Shown: positions 43,153 through 52,035 of the stretch, piece by piece | How the letters are laid out: each line of letters starts with the position of its first letter | How positions within the stretch are numbered: position 1 is the first letter of the stretch | NCBI RefSeq assembly: GCF_048268305.1 | Contig: NZ_JBLWVT010000004.1 | Location: forward strand, 389,610 to 453,609 | DNA from: Pseudodonghicola sp048268305 | Lineage (GTDB): Bacteria; Pseudomonadota; Alphaproteobacteria; Rhodobacterales; Rhodobacteraceae | Length of the DNA stretch: 64,000 nucleotides | Reading direction: 5' to 3' | Notes under the pieces: model-generated | Told to the model about the DNA's origin: nothing | The model's database searches: none | Seen by the model: only the letters and a program-made list of their open reading frames with translations | Translations under genes and position numbers: made by a program

Positions 43153-43989
43153 ATGACCCGAAGAACGAGAGAAGCCGCACCGACGGCCGAGGCGGGGGGC
43201 GCCTTCCGCAGGCTGGCGCTGGCCCTGTTGGCAGGGTTGGCGCTGATTGCGGCGGCCTATTACGACAGCAACCCGCTGACCCGGCGCGCCGAGGGCTATG
43301 CCCGCAGTGTCGCGGTGGCGAGCGCGGGGGTCTATGTCACCCTGCGGACGCTGAACGCCGTGCTCTCCGCCGCGCAGGAGATCGAGGTCGGCGGGTCGAT
43401 GGTGGTTTCCGGCTCCGCGCAACCGCTGAAGCTGCTGGAGCCGATCGACGACACGGTCGAACGGGTGGCGGGTGGTGTCTTCGCCCTGATGGTGACGACC
43501 GGCGTTCTGTCGGTGGCGATGGCCCCGGTCGGCGCGGTGGGCTTCGGCCTGCTGGCGCTGGGGTGCGGGCTGGCGGCGCTGGGGCGGGGGGCGCTGCGGG
43601 GCCCGGCGCGGCGTCTGGGATGGTACGGCGGTGCCCTTGCGGTGATGCTGCCGCTGGCCTTCGTCCTTTCGGGGCTGATCGCCGATCCGATGACGCAGGC
43701 GGCCTGGGATCGCAACATGGCGGTGATCGAGGACATCACCGCGCAGGTCGACGATCCGGCGAGCGGAGCGGTCGAGGCCGGCGGCTTGGGCGCCGGTCTG
43801 CGGTCTGCCCTGGGAGAGATCGAACGGTATCAGGAACTGGCGCGCAACCTCTACACCCGCGCCGACGAGATGGTCGGCAGTTTCGTTGCCATTCTCGCCA
43901 TCTTCGTCTTCAAGCTCTTCGTGCTGCCCCTGTTGATTCTGGGCGCCTGCTGGGGGACGCTCAGATCCGTCGCGCGTTCCGACACCTGA
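43153..43989 (+). CDS. uncharacterised membrane protein
   Basis: The 278-residue protein is not recognised. It has a basic N-terminus, a first hydrophobic helix around residues 20-38 ending in AAAYYDSNPLTRRAEGYARS, a charged region, two to three helices around 100-185 and a last helix pair near 245-270. Between them is a likely coiled or helical soluble part (EIERYQELARNLYTRADEM). GAGGA is 8 bases before the chosen ATG; an ATG 27 bases upstream lacks one. Codon use looks like that of its neighbours. No partner gene gives a clue to its job. Confidence 0.6.
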   Translation: MTRRTREAAPTAEAGGAFRRLALALLAGLALIAAAYYDSNPLTRRAEGYARSVAVASAGVYVTLRTLNAVLSAAQEIEVGGSMVVSGSAQPLKLLEPIDDTVERVAGGVFALMVTTGVLSVAMAPVGAVGFGLLALGCGLAALGRGALRGPARRLGWYGGALAVMLPLAFVLSGLIADPMTQAAWDRNMAVIEDITAQVDDPASGAVEAGGLGAGLRSALGEIERYQELARNLYTRADEMVGSFVAILAIFVFKLFVLPLLILGACWGTLRSVARSDT

Positions 43990-44048
43990 GGTGCCGGCAA
44001 GCGGAGAGCGGTTTCGAGGTGACTTCGGTGCGCCAGCCCGCCGGGAAC

Positions 44049-44070
44049 TTCGGGCGCAGTGGCGCCCGAA
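44049..44070. terminator. hairpin between convergent genes
   Basis: TTCGGGCGC (44049-44057) and GCGCCCGAA (44062-44070) form a perfect 9-bp stem with an AGTG loop between the membrane protein and the AhpD-like gene. Its placement suits a shared terminator, although T-runs are absent. Confidence 0.5.
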
Positions 44071-44092
44071 AGCCGGGGCCGGCAAGCCCGGG

Positions 44093-44434
44093 TCAGGCGG
44101 CGGCGCTCAGCTCGTCATAGCATTCGAGCGCCTTGGCCGCGTACATCATCGCCGGGCCGCCACCCATCTGGATGCACATGCCCAGCACGTCGGCCACCTC
44201 TTCCCGGGTGGCGCCGGCCTTGACCAGCGCTTCGACATGCAAACCAATGCAGGCATCGCAACGATCGGCGACGGCGATGCCGAGCGCGATGAATTCCTTC
44301 ACCTTGAACTCCAGCACGCCGCCTTCCTTGACCGCCTTGCCAAGCGCGCCAAAGCCGCGCATCACCTCGGGATTGGCGCCATTGAAGTTGCGCAGCCCGT
44401 TGCGGGTTTCGGCGATCTTGTCTTTCCAGCTCAT
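44093..44434 (-). CDS. AhpD-like/carboxymuconolactone decarboxylase-family protein
   Basis: The small 113-residue helical protein has the CxxC-plus-His motif CDACIGLHVEAL of AhpD-like proteins (thiol peroxide-related). The family start KDKIAETRNGLRNFNGANPEVMRGFGAL and the later ATREEVADVLGMCIQMGG are also present. The CxxC suggests a redox role rather than lactone decarboxylation. AAAGG is 7 bases before the ATG at 44434, which is preferred to one 33 bases upstream. Confidence 0.85.
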   Translation of the reverse strand: MSWKDKIAETRNGLRNFNGANPEVMRGFGALGKAVKEGGVLEFKVKEFIALGIAVADRCDACIGLHVEALVKAGATREEVADVLGMCIQMGGGPAMMYAAKALECYDELSAAA

Positions 44435-44502
44435 TTTGATGCCTTTCACAGTTAGGTTTTGCCCCATTGATCATGGCGGAGCCGGTGGAACATTGATCTT
44501 GA

Positions 44503-45165
44503 TCAGAAAGCCGGTCTTTCCGCGACGACAGCCAGATTGTTGGCGGGCATCTCCTGCAAGTCGATGACCGACAGGCCCGCAGCGCGCAGCAGCGCCAGGA
44601 TATCGGCGATCTCCTTATAGCCGATGCGGGGATCCTGGGCGATCAGGCTGGCATGAAAGGCGCGGTCGCCGTCGCTGGTCAGGCTGCCGTCGCGCAGGAA
44701 TGGCCCATAGAGGATGAAGCGCCCACCGGGGGCGAGGGCATGGGCAGCCTCGGCGATCAGCACCTTGACCCAGTCCATCGGGATCAGGTGGAGCAGGTTG
44801 ACCAGCAGGATCAAGTTCTGCCCGGCCAGTCGCGCGCCCCAGCCCGGAGCGGCGGCGTCGAGATCGAGCGCGGCGGCGATATTGCTCAGGCCGCTTTCGG
44901 TGGCATAGGCGTCGATGCTGGCGCGGCGGACGGGGTCGGGATCGCTCGGCTGCCAATGCAGCCCGGGCAGGCGTGCGGCGAAGGCCGCGACATGCTGGCC
45001 GGTGCCGCTGGCGATCTCCAACGCGCGGCCGCGGCTGGGGGCCTCTTTCGCCAAGAGCGCCGCGATCGGTTCCAGGTTGCGGCTGGCCGAGGGGGCGACC
45101 AGCTTGCCGCCCTCAGTCTGGTTGGCGATGCTGGCGGTGTCGGGCAGGGTCAGACGCCCGGTCAT
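44503..45165 (-). CDS. DUF938-family SAM-dependent methyltransferase-like protein
   Basis: The 220-residue protein has the DUF938 start (APSASRNLEPIAALL) and a Rossmann methyltransferase motif I, ALEIASGTGQHVAAFA. Then come WQPSDPD, LILLVNLLHLIPM, LAPGGRFILYGPFLRDG and RDGSLTSDGDRAFHASL. The substrate is unknown in general for this family. It overlaps the oxidoreductase gene upstream by four bases (ATGA), so the two are co-expressed. Confidence 0.85.
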   Translation of the reverse strand: MTGRLTLPDTASIANQTEGGKLVAPSASRNLEPIAALLAKEAPSRGRALEIASGTGQHVAAFAARLPGLHWQPSDPDPVRRASIDAYATESGLSNIAAALDLDAAAPGWGARLAGQNLILLVNLLHLIPMDWVKVLIAEAAHALAPGGRFILYGPFLRDGSLTSDGDRAFHASLIAQDPRIGYKEIADILALLRAAGLSVIDLQEMPANNLAVVAERPAF

Positions 45166-46247
45166 CTGGCGAACCTTTCCGGGCTGAGTGCGGCGCAGAT
45201 ATCGGCCTCCAACTGCGGCGCCCGGCCCAGGATCAGATCGGCGGCCAGTTGGCTGGCCGCGGGGCTGGTCAGAAAGCCATAGCCGCCCTGTCCGGCCAGC
45301 CAGAAGAACCCCTGCGCCGTCGGATCGGCGCCGATCACCAGGGTGCGGTCGGGGGCGAAGCTGCGCAGCCCCGCCCAGTTCGAGATCATCCGCGTCACCG
45401 GTCGGGTCACGAAGGCCTCGTATTGCGCGATACCTTCGGCCAGTACCATGTCGTCGGCCCAGGCGTCGTGCGGGGTGGTCGGCTCCTCATCCGCCGGAGA
45501 TACCAGAAGCGCGCCGGCATCGGGTTTCATGTACCATTCCTCGTGCACGCCGAAGACCATCGGCCAGGGGGCGGGATCCAGTCCCTCGGGGGCGGCGACC
45601 CGCGCCATCGACCGGCGCATGGGGGTGAGGCCGATGGGGGCGACGCCGGCCATCTGGGCCAGTTGGTCGGCCCAGGCGCCGGCGGCGTTGATCACCAGAT
45701 CGGCCTCGTGGATGGCCTCGGGGGTGGTCACCCGCCAGCGAGGTCCAGGGGTGATGGCGGTGACCGGCGACTTGGTCAGGATGCGGCCGCCATGGGCGCG
45801 GATGGTTTTGGCACAATCCTGCATCAACCGGTCGGTGTCGATATCCCAGGCCTCGGGGCTGTAGCCGACCAGGGGGGCGACCGCGGGGTTCAGGATCGGC
45901 AGCCGCTCCAGCGCCTCGGCGGGGCTCAGCCGCTGCATCCCCATTTCGGCGCATTCGGTGGCAAAGTCCTCGGCCTGATCGGCGCGGCCGGCCAGCATCA
46001 GCCCACGCGGGCTGAGATAATCGCTCTGGTTCAGGAAGAACTCGCCACTGGCGCGGGCCAGCGCCATGATGGCGGGCTTGCCATAGCTCGCCTCGTAAAG
46101 CGCGGCGGACCGGCCCGAGCTATGATAGCCGGTGGCGGATTCCGCCTCCAGCAGGGTGACATTGGCATGGGGGGCGAGCCGCGCCCCGGCAGAGAGCCCG
46201 GCGATGCCGCCGCCAACGATCAGGATATCGGTTTTCATATCGGTCAT
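45162..46247 (-). CDS. DAO-type FAD-dependent oxidoreductase
   Basis: The 361-residue flavoprotein has the N-terminal dinucleotide motif ILIVGGGIAGLSAGARL, then SATGYHSSGRSAALYEASYG, VINAAGAWADQLA in the middle, and FWLAGQGGYGFLTSPAASQL at the C-terminus. This is the D-amino-acid oxidase/glycerol-3-phosphate dehydrogenase fold that oxidises amines, amino acids or 2-hydroxyacids. Two ATGs (MTD, MKTD) nine bases apart both lack a strong ribosome site; an upstream extension rich in Arg is not credible. It is the first gene of a pair with the DUF938 gene. Confidence 0.85.
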   Translation of the reverse strand: MTDMKTDILIVGGGIAGLSAGARLAPHANVTLLEAESATGYHSSGRSAALYEASYGKPAIMALARASGEFFLNQSDYLSPRGLMLAGRADQAEDFATECAEMGMQRLSPAEALERLPILNPAVAPLVGYSPEAWDIDTDRLMQDCAKTIRAHGGRILTKSPVTAITPGPRWRVTTPEAIHEADLVINAAGAWADQLAQMAGVAPIGLTPMRRSMARVAAPEGLDPAPWPMVFGVHEEWYMKPDAGALLVSPADEEPTTPHDAWADDMVLAEGIAQYEAFVTRPVTRMISNWAGLRSFAPDRTLVIGADPTAQGFFWLAGQGGYGFLTSPAASQLAADLILGRAPQLEADICAALSPERFAR

Positions 46248-46329
46248 GAGCGAGAGACTGGCACGGGACCGCCGTCGGGAAAAGCCCCGCCGTCCTGCCA
46301 AACCCAAGAAGAAGGCCCGAGAAAGACGA

Positions 46330-46361
46330 AGGCCCCGGGCGGTGGCAACCGCCCGGGGCCT
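46330..46361 (-). terminator. terminator after the BMP-family binding-protein gene
   Basis: AGGCCCCGGGCGGT (46330-46343) pairs with ACCGCCCGGGGCCT (46348-46361) over a short GGCA loop, one of the strongest hairpins in the window. It is 23 bases beyond the minus-strand stop, and CTTTCTC follows. It ends the xdh-transport operon. Confidence 0.85.
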
Positions 46362-46384
46362 GATGCGTGTCGCGTCAGCCCGGC

Positions 46385-47455
46385 TTACTGCGGGATGGTG
46401 CCGTCGACGCCTTCGACATAGAAGTTCATGCCGGCGAGCGTGCCGTCGTCGGCCACTTCGCCCGCGGCCAGCCACGGCGTGCCGTCCTGCTTGTTCAGCG
46501 GGCCGGTGAAGGGATGGTATTCGCCCTTGGCGATCGAGGCTTTCAGCGCTTCGGCTTCGGCCTTCACATCGGCGGGGACCGCGTCGGTGATCTCGCCAAT
46601 GCCGACCATGCCGGTGCTGATGCCGTCCCAGGCGTTATGGCTGGTCCAGCTGCCGTCGATCACCGCCTGGACTTCCTGGATGTAATAGGGCGCCCAGTTG
46701 TCGATGATCGAGGACAGCCGCGGTTTCGGCGCGAATTCGATCATGTCGGCCGCCTGACCGAAGCCATAGCCGCCGTTCTTTTCCAGCACCGCCAGCGGCG
46801 CGGTCGAATCGGTATGGGCCAGCACCACGTCGACGCCCTGGTCGATCAGCGCCTGGGTGGCGTCGGCCTCTTTCGCCGGGTCGAACCAGGTGTTCAGCCA
46901 GATCACCGAGATCTTGACGTCCGGGTTGGCCTTCTTGGCGTGGATATAGGTGGAGTTGATGCCGCGGATCACTTCCGGGATCGGGAAGGAGCCGATGTAG
47001 CCGATCTTGTTGGTCTTGGTCATCTTGCCGGCGATGAAGCCGGTAACCGCGCGGCCTTCATAGAAGCGGGCGGAATAGGCCGACATGTTCGGCGCGGTCT
47101 TATAGCCGGTGGCGTGTTCGAATTTCACCTTGGGGAATTTCTTGGCCACGTTCAGCGTCGCGTCCATATAGCCGAAGGAGGTGGTAAAGATGATATCCGC
47201 CCCCTGCAGCGCCATCTGGGTGATCGCGCGTTCCGCATCGGCGCCTTCCGGCACGCTTTCCTGATAGACCATCTCGACCTTGTCGCCGAAATGCTCCGCC
47301 ATCTTCTTGGCGGATTCGTGGTGGTGCTGGCTCCAGCCGCCGTCGTTGATCGGGCCGACATAGATAAAGCCGACCTTGGTCTTCTCCTCGGCCATGGCGG
47401 TCGAGGCCAGGCCGATCGCCAGCGCAGCGCCGGCAAGCAGTTTGCTAAGTTTCAT
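46385..47455 (-). CDS. BMP-family ABC binding protein (nucleoside/purine type)
   Basis: The 356-residue periplasmic protein has a signal ending STAMAE. The mature start KVGFIYVGPINDGGWSQHHHESAKK, then VPEGADAERAITQMALQGADIIFTTSFGYMDA, are typical of the PnrA/BmpA family that binds nucleosides. WAPYYIQEVQAVIDGSW is the usual later motif. The gene is last in the series xdhABC-ATPase-permeases, which points to a purine base or nucleoside as ligand. Being last, with a 44-base gap before it, it may have extra promoter or processing control; binding proteins are often made in excess. Confidence 0.88.
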   Translation of the reverse strand: MKLSKLLAGAALAIGLASTAMAEEKTKVGFIYVGPINDGGWSQHHHESAKKMAEHFGDKVEMVYQESVPEGADAERAITQMALQGADIIFTTSFGYMDATLNVAKKFPKVKFEHATGYKTAPNMSAYSARFYEGRAVTGFIAGKMTKTNKIGYIGSFPIPEVIRGINSTYIHAKKANPDVKISVIWLNTWFDPAKEADATQALIDQGVDVVLAHTDSTAPLAVLEKNGGYGFGQAADMIEFAPKPRLSSIIDNWAPYYIQEVQAVIDGSWTSHNAWDGISTGMVGIGEITDAVPADVKAEAEALKASIAKGEYHPFTGPLNKQDGTPWLAAGEVADDGTLAGMNFYVEGVDGTIPQ

Positions 47456-47499
47456 ACGAAAAGGCTCCCTTCGTTCGTATCGTTGCTATTGGCCCGTCA

Positions 47500-48420
47500 T
47501 CAGGACGAGGCATGGAAAATCCGACCCAGAGACCCCGGCGCGCTGGATTTGTCCCGGGACAGGAGAACCAGAACGATGATGGTGATCACATAGGGCGACA
47601 TGGAAAGGTATTCGACAGGAATGGCAATCCCTGCCGCCTGCAGGTTGAGCTGCAGCACGGTGACGCCGCCGAAGAGGTAAGCGCCGGCCAGCACCCGCCA
47701 GGGTTTCCAGCTGGCGAAGACCACCAGCGCCAGGGCGATCCAGCCAACCCCGGCGGTCATCCCGTCGGTCCATTGCGGCACCCGGATCAGGCTGATGTAG
47801 GCGCCGCCCAGGCCCGAGCAGGCGCCGCCGAAGAGGATCGCCAGAACCCTTATGCGCACCACCTTGTATCCCAGCGCATGGGCCGCGTCGTGGTTTTCGC
47901 CCACCGCCCGCAGGACCAGACCCATGCGCGAGTATTTCAGCACCGCCCAGACCGCGACCACCAGCGCCAGGCCGAGATAGAGGATCGGGTCGTGACCGAA
48001 GAGGATCGGTCCCACCACCGGCAGATCGGTCAGCGGGCCGAGATCGACCTTGGCCACGGCGGGGGGCTTCTGACCGCCATAGCTCTGCCCGATCAAGGCG
48101 CTGAGGCCGAGCCCGAACAGGGTCAGCGCCAGGCCGCTTGCCACATGGTTGGCCAGCGCCGCCTGGGTCAGGATGGCGAAAAGCGCCGACAACAGCGCGC
48201 CACCGGCCGCCGCCGCCAGAAAGCCCAGCCAGGGCGATCCGGTCTCGACCGCAACGGCGAAGCCGCTGATCGCGCCGACGATCATCATCCCCTCGACCCC
48301 GAGGTTCAGGACGCCGGCCTTCTCGGCGACAAGCTCGCCGATCGCCGCCAGCAGCAGGGGGGTGGCCGCCACCATCAGCGAGGCGATCAGAAGGACCGGG
48401 TTGATACCGCTCAAATCCAT
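47500..48420 (-). CDS. ABC permease of the BMP importer (second subunit)
   Basis: The 306-residue BPD_transp_2-family permease has about eight hydrophobic helices. AEKAGVLNLGVEGMMIVGAISGF is the conserved loop of nucleoside-type permeases (YufQ/NupQ), followed by GLVLRAVGENHDAAHALGYKV. It begins one base after the stop of the other permease. It forms a heterodimer with that subunit. Confidence 0.9.
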   Translation of the reverse strand: MDLSGINPVLLIASLMVAATPLLLAAIGELVAEKAGVLNLGVEGMMIVGAISGFAVAVETGSPWLGFLAAAAGGALLSALFAILTQAALANHVASGLALTLFGLGLSALIGQSYGGQKPPAVAKVDLGPLTDLPVVGPILFGHDPILYLGLALVVAVWAVLKYSRMGLVLRAVGENHDAAHALGYKVVRIRVLAILFGGACSGLGGAYISLIRVPQWTDGMTAGVGWIALALVVFASWKPWRVLAGAYLFGGVTVLQLNLQAAGIAIPVEYLSMSPYVITIIVLVLLSRDKSSAPGSLGRIFHASS

Positions 48421-48421
48421 C

Positions 48422-49501
48422 TCAGTTCCCCTCTCGCACGGTCAGGCGCAGCCGGTAGTTGGTCAGAAGATCAAGCGCCAGCAGGAAGAACAGCAGCATC
48501 CCCTGGAACACCTGGATGGCGGCGGCGGGCAGGCCCAGATTGCCCTGGGCGATCTCGCCGCCGATATAGGTCAGCGCCATCAGCGCCGCGGCCAGCAGGA
48601 TGCCCAAGGGATGCAGCCGGCCCAGAAAGGCCACGATGATCGCGGTGAAGCCATAGCCCACGTTGAAGTCGATGCTGACCTGCCCCGCCGGGCCCGCGAC
48701 CTCGAACAGCCCCGCCATGCCGGCCAGCGCCCCGGCCAGCCCGAGGCAGAGCAGGATCAGCCGCGCCGGGTTGACGCCGGCAAAGCGCGCGGCGCGCGGC
48801 GCCTCCCCACTCAGCCGGATCTGAAACCCCAGCATGTGACGGTTCAGCAGGATATAGGCGAAGATCACCGCGATCAGCGCGGCGGCGACGCCCCAATGCA
48901 GGCCGATGTCCTGCTGGATCCAGCTATTGCCGGCGGCATAATCGTTCAGGTTGCGGCTGCCGGGAAAGCCGAAGCCCTCGGGGTTCTTCAAAAGCCCCAG
49001 CGACATCGAGGCCAGCAGCTCCTCGGCGACATAGACCAGCATCAGCGAGACGAGGATTTCATTGGTGCCGAATTTCACCTTCAGCAGCGCCGGGATCATC
49101 GCCCAGGCCCAGCCGCCAAGCGCGCCGGCGATCACCATCAGCGGAAAGACATACCAGGCCTCGAGCGGATAGAAGGCCAGCCCGACCCCCGCGCCGGTGA
49201 GCGCCCCCATGATGTACTGGCCTTCCGCCCCGATGTTCCAGATGCCGGCGCGGAAACCCAGCGACAGGCCGATGGCGATCAGCACCAGCGGGGCCCCCTT
49301 CACCAGCAATTGCGGCCGGTAGTAGAACGAGAATTCGCCGAACAGCGGTTCCCAGAAGATCGTCTCGATCGAGACGAAGGGGTTCTTGCCGAGCGCGGCG
49401 AACAGCAGCCCGCCGAAGATCATCGTCGCCGCCACGGCCAGCAGCGGCGTTGCCAGCGACCAGGCACGCGACGGCTGCGGTCTCTTCTCCAGCCGGATCA
49501 T
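48422..49501 (-). CDS. ABC permease of the BMP importer (first subunit)
   Basis: The 359-residue permease of the YufP/NupP type shows GAGVGLAFYP helices, FRAGIWNIGAEGQYIMGALTGAG as the conserved loop, and IRLSGEAPRAARFAGVNPAR in the cytoplasmic loop. Of two ATGs six bases apart, the second is preferred because GGGAG lies 7 bases before it. A 69-base gap with a short repeat separates it from the ATPase gene. Confidence 0.9.
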   Translation of the reverse strand: MIRLEKRPQPSRAWSLATPLLAVAATMIFGGLLFAALGKNPFVSIETIFWEPLFGEFSFYYRPQLLVKGAPLVLIAIGLSLGFRAGIWNIGAEGQYIMGALTGAGVGLAFYPLEAWYVFPLMVIAGALGGWAWAMIPALLKVKFGTNEILVSLMLVYVAEELLASMSLGLLKNPEGFGFPGSRNLNDYAAGNSWIQQDIGLHWGVAAALIAVIFAYILLNRHMLGFQIRLSGEAPRAARFAGVNPARLILLCLGLAGALAGMAGLFEVAGPAGQVSIDFNVGYGFTAIIVAFLGRLHPLGILLAAALMALTYIGGEIAQGNLGLPAAAIQVFQGMLLFFLLALDLLTNYRLRLTVREGN

Positions 49502-49509
49502 GCGCATGC

Positions 49510-49560
49510 TCCCGTCGGGCTTCTTCTCGTTTCAAATACGGCCGCCGGAGGCGGACTTCG
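49510..49560. repeat. short GC-rich repeat-like element between ATPase and permease genes
   Basis: The gap between two tightly linked genes holds a segment reading CTTCTTCTCGTTTCAAATAC followed by CGGCCGCCGGAGGCGG. It resembles short dispersed elements I recall from Rhodobacterales intergenic spaces (TTTGAAACGAGAAGAAG type). Only genome-wide comparison can confirm that it is repeated. Confidence 0.4.
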
Positions 49561-49570
49561 GTGCCAGGTC

Positions 49571-51088
49571 TCAGACATGGGCCACCTCCATCCCGTGGGC
49601 GCCGCCCATCATCAGCCCGATCTCGTCGACGCTCAGCCCGTCCGTCGGACGCGGTTCGCTCAGTCGGCCCTCGTTCAGCGCGGCGAAGTTGTCGGCGATC
49701 TCCATCAACTCGTCCAGATCCTGGCTGATGCAGATCACCGCCGCGCCGCCGGCGGCCAGATCCAGCAGCGCCTGCCGGATCGCGGCGGCGGCGGCGGCAT
49801 CGACGCCCCAGGTCGGCTGGTTCACCACCAGCACCTTCGGATCCTGCAACACCTCGCGCCCGATGACGAATTTCTGCAGGTTGCCGCCCGACAGCGACCG
49901 TGCCACATTCTCCGGCCCCGGGGTGCGCACGTCGAAGGCCTGGATGATCCTTTCGGCGAAGTCCCGCGCCGCGCCCCATTTCAGAAAGCCGTGGCTTTCC
50001 AGTTTCTCGCGCACCACGCCGGTCAGCAACGCGTTTTCAGTCAGGCTCATGTCGGGGGCGGCGGCATGGCCCAATCGCTCCTCGGGCGCCGTCAGCAACC
50101 CCAGCGCGCGCCGCGCCGTGGGGCCCATCCTCCCGATCGGCTGGCCGGTCATCTTCACCGCCCCGGCCTCGGTCAGGATTTCGCCGGAGAGAACCCCCAG
50201 AAGCTCTTCCTGCCCGTTGCCGGCCACCCCGCCGATGCCGAGGATCTCGCCCTCCCGCACGATCAGATGCACGTTCTTCAGCGCAGTGCCGAATTCCGCC
50301 GGAGAGGCCACCGACAGTCCGGTGATATCCAGCGCCACCGGCCCCAGGTTGCGCCCGCTGCGCTCCGGTGTCTTCAGGCTGGTGCCTACCATCAGCTCGG
50401 CCATCTGCCGCGCCGTGGTCTCGCGCGGGATGCAGCCGCCCACCACCTGACCCAGCCGCAGGATGGTGGCGGTGTCGCAGAGCGTGCGGATTTCCTCAAG
50501 CTTGTGCGAGATATAGAGGATCGAAGTGCCCTCGGCCCTCAGCTTCTGCAGCGTCTTGAACAGGATTTCGACCTCCTGCGGCGTCAGCACGCTGGTCGGC
50601 TCGTCCATGATCAGAAGCTTCGGATCCTGCAAAAGGCAGCGGATGATCTCGACCCGCTGGCGTTCGCCGGCCGAGAGATCGCCCACCGTGCGGAAGGGGT
50701 CGAGCGGCAGGCCATAGGTTTCCGACACCTCGCGGATGCGGCTGGCCAGATCGCGCAGGGCCGGCGGGTTTTCCATCCCCAGCGCGATATTCTCGGCCAC
50801 GTTCAGCGCGTCGAACAGGGAAAAGTGCTGGAACACCATGGCGATGCCGTCGGCCCTTGCGGCGCGCGGCTCCGTCGGTGCGTAAGCTGCGCCGCGCAGG
50901 GTCATGCTGCCGCTGTCGGGCTTCACCAGCCCGTAGATCATCTTGACCAGCGTCGATTTCCCGGCGCCGTTCTCGCCCAAAAGCGCGTGCACTTCTCCCT
51001 CGCCGATGTCGAAGGAGATGTCGTTGTTGGCGATCACGCCGGGATAGGCTTTAGTCAGCCCCTTCAAGCTCAACAGCGGCTGGCTCAC
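49571..51088 (-). CDS. ABC ATPase of the BMP importer (two ATPase domains)
   Basis: The 505-residue tandem ATPase is of the RbsA/YufO type. Domain 1 has Walker A GENGAGKST, signature LSAGERQRVEI and Walker B LLIMDEPTSVLT. Domain 2 has a degenerate nucleotide site (GVAGNGQEELLGVLSG) and LSGGNLQKFVIGRE with VLVVNQPTWGVD. Unequal sites are usual in this group. GTG is the start, with GAGGG six bases before it, overlapping the xdhC stop by four bases (GTGA); a much longer upstream frame is antisense-like and rejected. This overlap joins the transport and xanthine dehydrogenase genes. Confidence 0.9.
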   Translation of the reverse strand: MSQPLLSLKGLTKAYPGVIANNDISFDIGEGEVHALLGENGAGKSTLVKMIYGLVKPDSGSMTLRGAAYAPTEPRAARADGIAMVFQHFSLFDALNVAENIALGMENPPALRDLASRIREVSETYGLPLDPFRTVGDLSAGERQRVEIIRCLLQDPKLLIMDEPTSVLTPQEVEILFKTLQKLRAEGTSILYISHKLEEIRTLCDTATILRLGQVVGGCIPRETTARQMAELMVGTSLKTPERSGRNLGPVALDITGLSVASPAEFGTALKNVHLIVREGEILGIGGVAGNGQEELLGVLSGEILTEAGAVKMTGQPIGRMGPTARRALGLLTAPEERLGHAAAPDMSLTENALLTGVVREKLESHGFLKWGAARDFAERIIQAFDVRTPGPENVARSLSGGNLQKFVIGREVLQDPKVLVVNQPTWGVDAAAAAAIRQALLDLAAGGAAVICISQDLDELMEIADNFAALNEGRLSEPRPTDGLSVDEIGLMMGGAHGMEVAHV

Positions 51089-52035
51089 GCGCGTTCCCTC
51101 GTTTCCGTTGCGGCCGTGGCGGCGCGGTGCAAAAGCTGCGTCGCGACGCCGATGGCGATCTGTTGCGGGTGTTTGCCCAGGCCGGGCTCTCCGATCGGGC
51201 AGGTGATGCGGGCGATGACCTCGGGCCCATGCCCCAGCGCCGCCAGCCGCGATCGGAATCGCGCCCATTTCGTAGCCGATCCGATCAGCCCCGCAAAGCT
51301 GAACCGGTGGGAAAGTAGCCGGTGACACACCTCAAAATCCAGGGCGTGCGAATATGTTAGCACCAGATGTTCGGCGTCGGAGGGGGCATAGCGGACCAGA
51401 TCGGCCGGCTGTGCGGCAGGCAGGGGCGTGACACCGGCTGGAATCTCTCGCGGAAATCGCTCCGCCCCGGTGTCGACCCAGGTGATCGCCAGATCGGGCA
51501 GCGGCGCCAGAACCGACACCAGCGCGCGCCCGACATGGCCGGCGCCCCAGATCCAGAGCTGCCGAGTGGGGCGGCTGACCGGCTCGATCATCCAGCCGTC
51601 GATCAGCTGCGGTTCGGGCCGTTCGCCGCGCGCCCGGGCGCGGTCGAGCAAACGCCGAACGCTCAGCGGCAGGGCGCCATCCCCGCTCACCGGCCGGGCG
51701 ATCACCTCGCCCTCCAGCGTCGCGAGGGCTGCCGCGTCATAGATTTCCGACAGCAGCGTGACCGACCCGCCGCAGCATTGCCCCAGCTCCGGCCCCAGCG
51801 CATGGCGGGTCAGACGCCGCGCCACCTGCTGGCCTCGCGCCGCTTGCACTGCGGCATATTCCAGCGCCCCGCCGCCGATGGTACCCGACTGTCCGCCGCT
51901 CGCCTCATCGCCCCAGACCAGCATCGCCGCCCCCACCTCGCGCGGGGACGAGCCGCTGAGGCTCGCGATCACCACCCGGGTGACGCGACCATGGGCCGTC
52001 ACGGCGGCCGTCAGCGCGTCGAGCGCGAAGCTCAT
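51085..52035 (-). CDS. xdhC: xanthine dehydrogenase accessory protein
   Basis: The 316-residue chaperone binds molybdenum cofactor, helps sulphurate it and inserts it into XdhB. The N-terminal XdhC/CoxI domain reads VVIASLSGSSPREVGAAMLVW and GQSGTIGGGALEYAAVQAAR, and the C-terminal Rossmann part has LWIWGAGHVGRALVSVLAPL and ITCPIGEPGLGKHPQQIAIGVATQ. It overlaps xdhB and the ABC ATPase gene by four bases on each side. Confidence 0.92.
   Translation of the reverse strand: MSFALDALTAAVTAHGRVTRVVIASLSGSSPREVGAAMLVWGDEASGGQSGTIGGGALEYAAVQAARGQQVARRLTRHALGPELGQCCGGSVTLLSEIYDAAALATLEGEVIARPVSGDGALPLSVRRLLDRARARGERPEPQLIDGWMIEPVSRPTRQLWIWGAGHVGRALVSVLAPLPDLAITWVDTGAERFPREIPAGVTPLPAAQPADLVRYAPSDAEHLVLTYSHALDFEVCHRLLSHRFSFAGLIGSATKWARFRSRLAALGHGPEVIARITCPIGEPGLGKHPQQIAIGVATQLLHRAATAATETRERA

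Noticed and set aside
48149..51325. Plus-strand open frame of about 1,058 codons opposite the BMP importer genes
   Set aside because: Same shadow effect; Gln/Arg/His-rich composition, no domain, and it covers three clear minus-strand genes.
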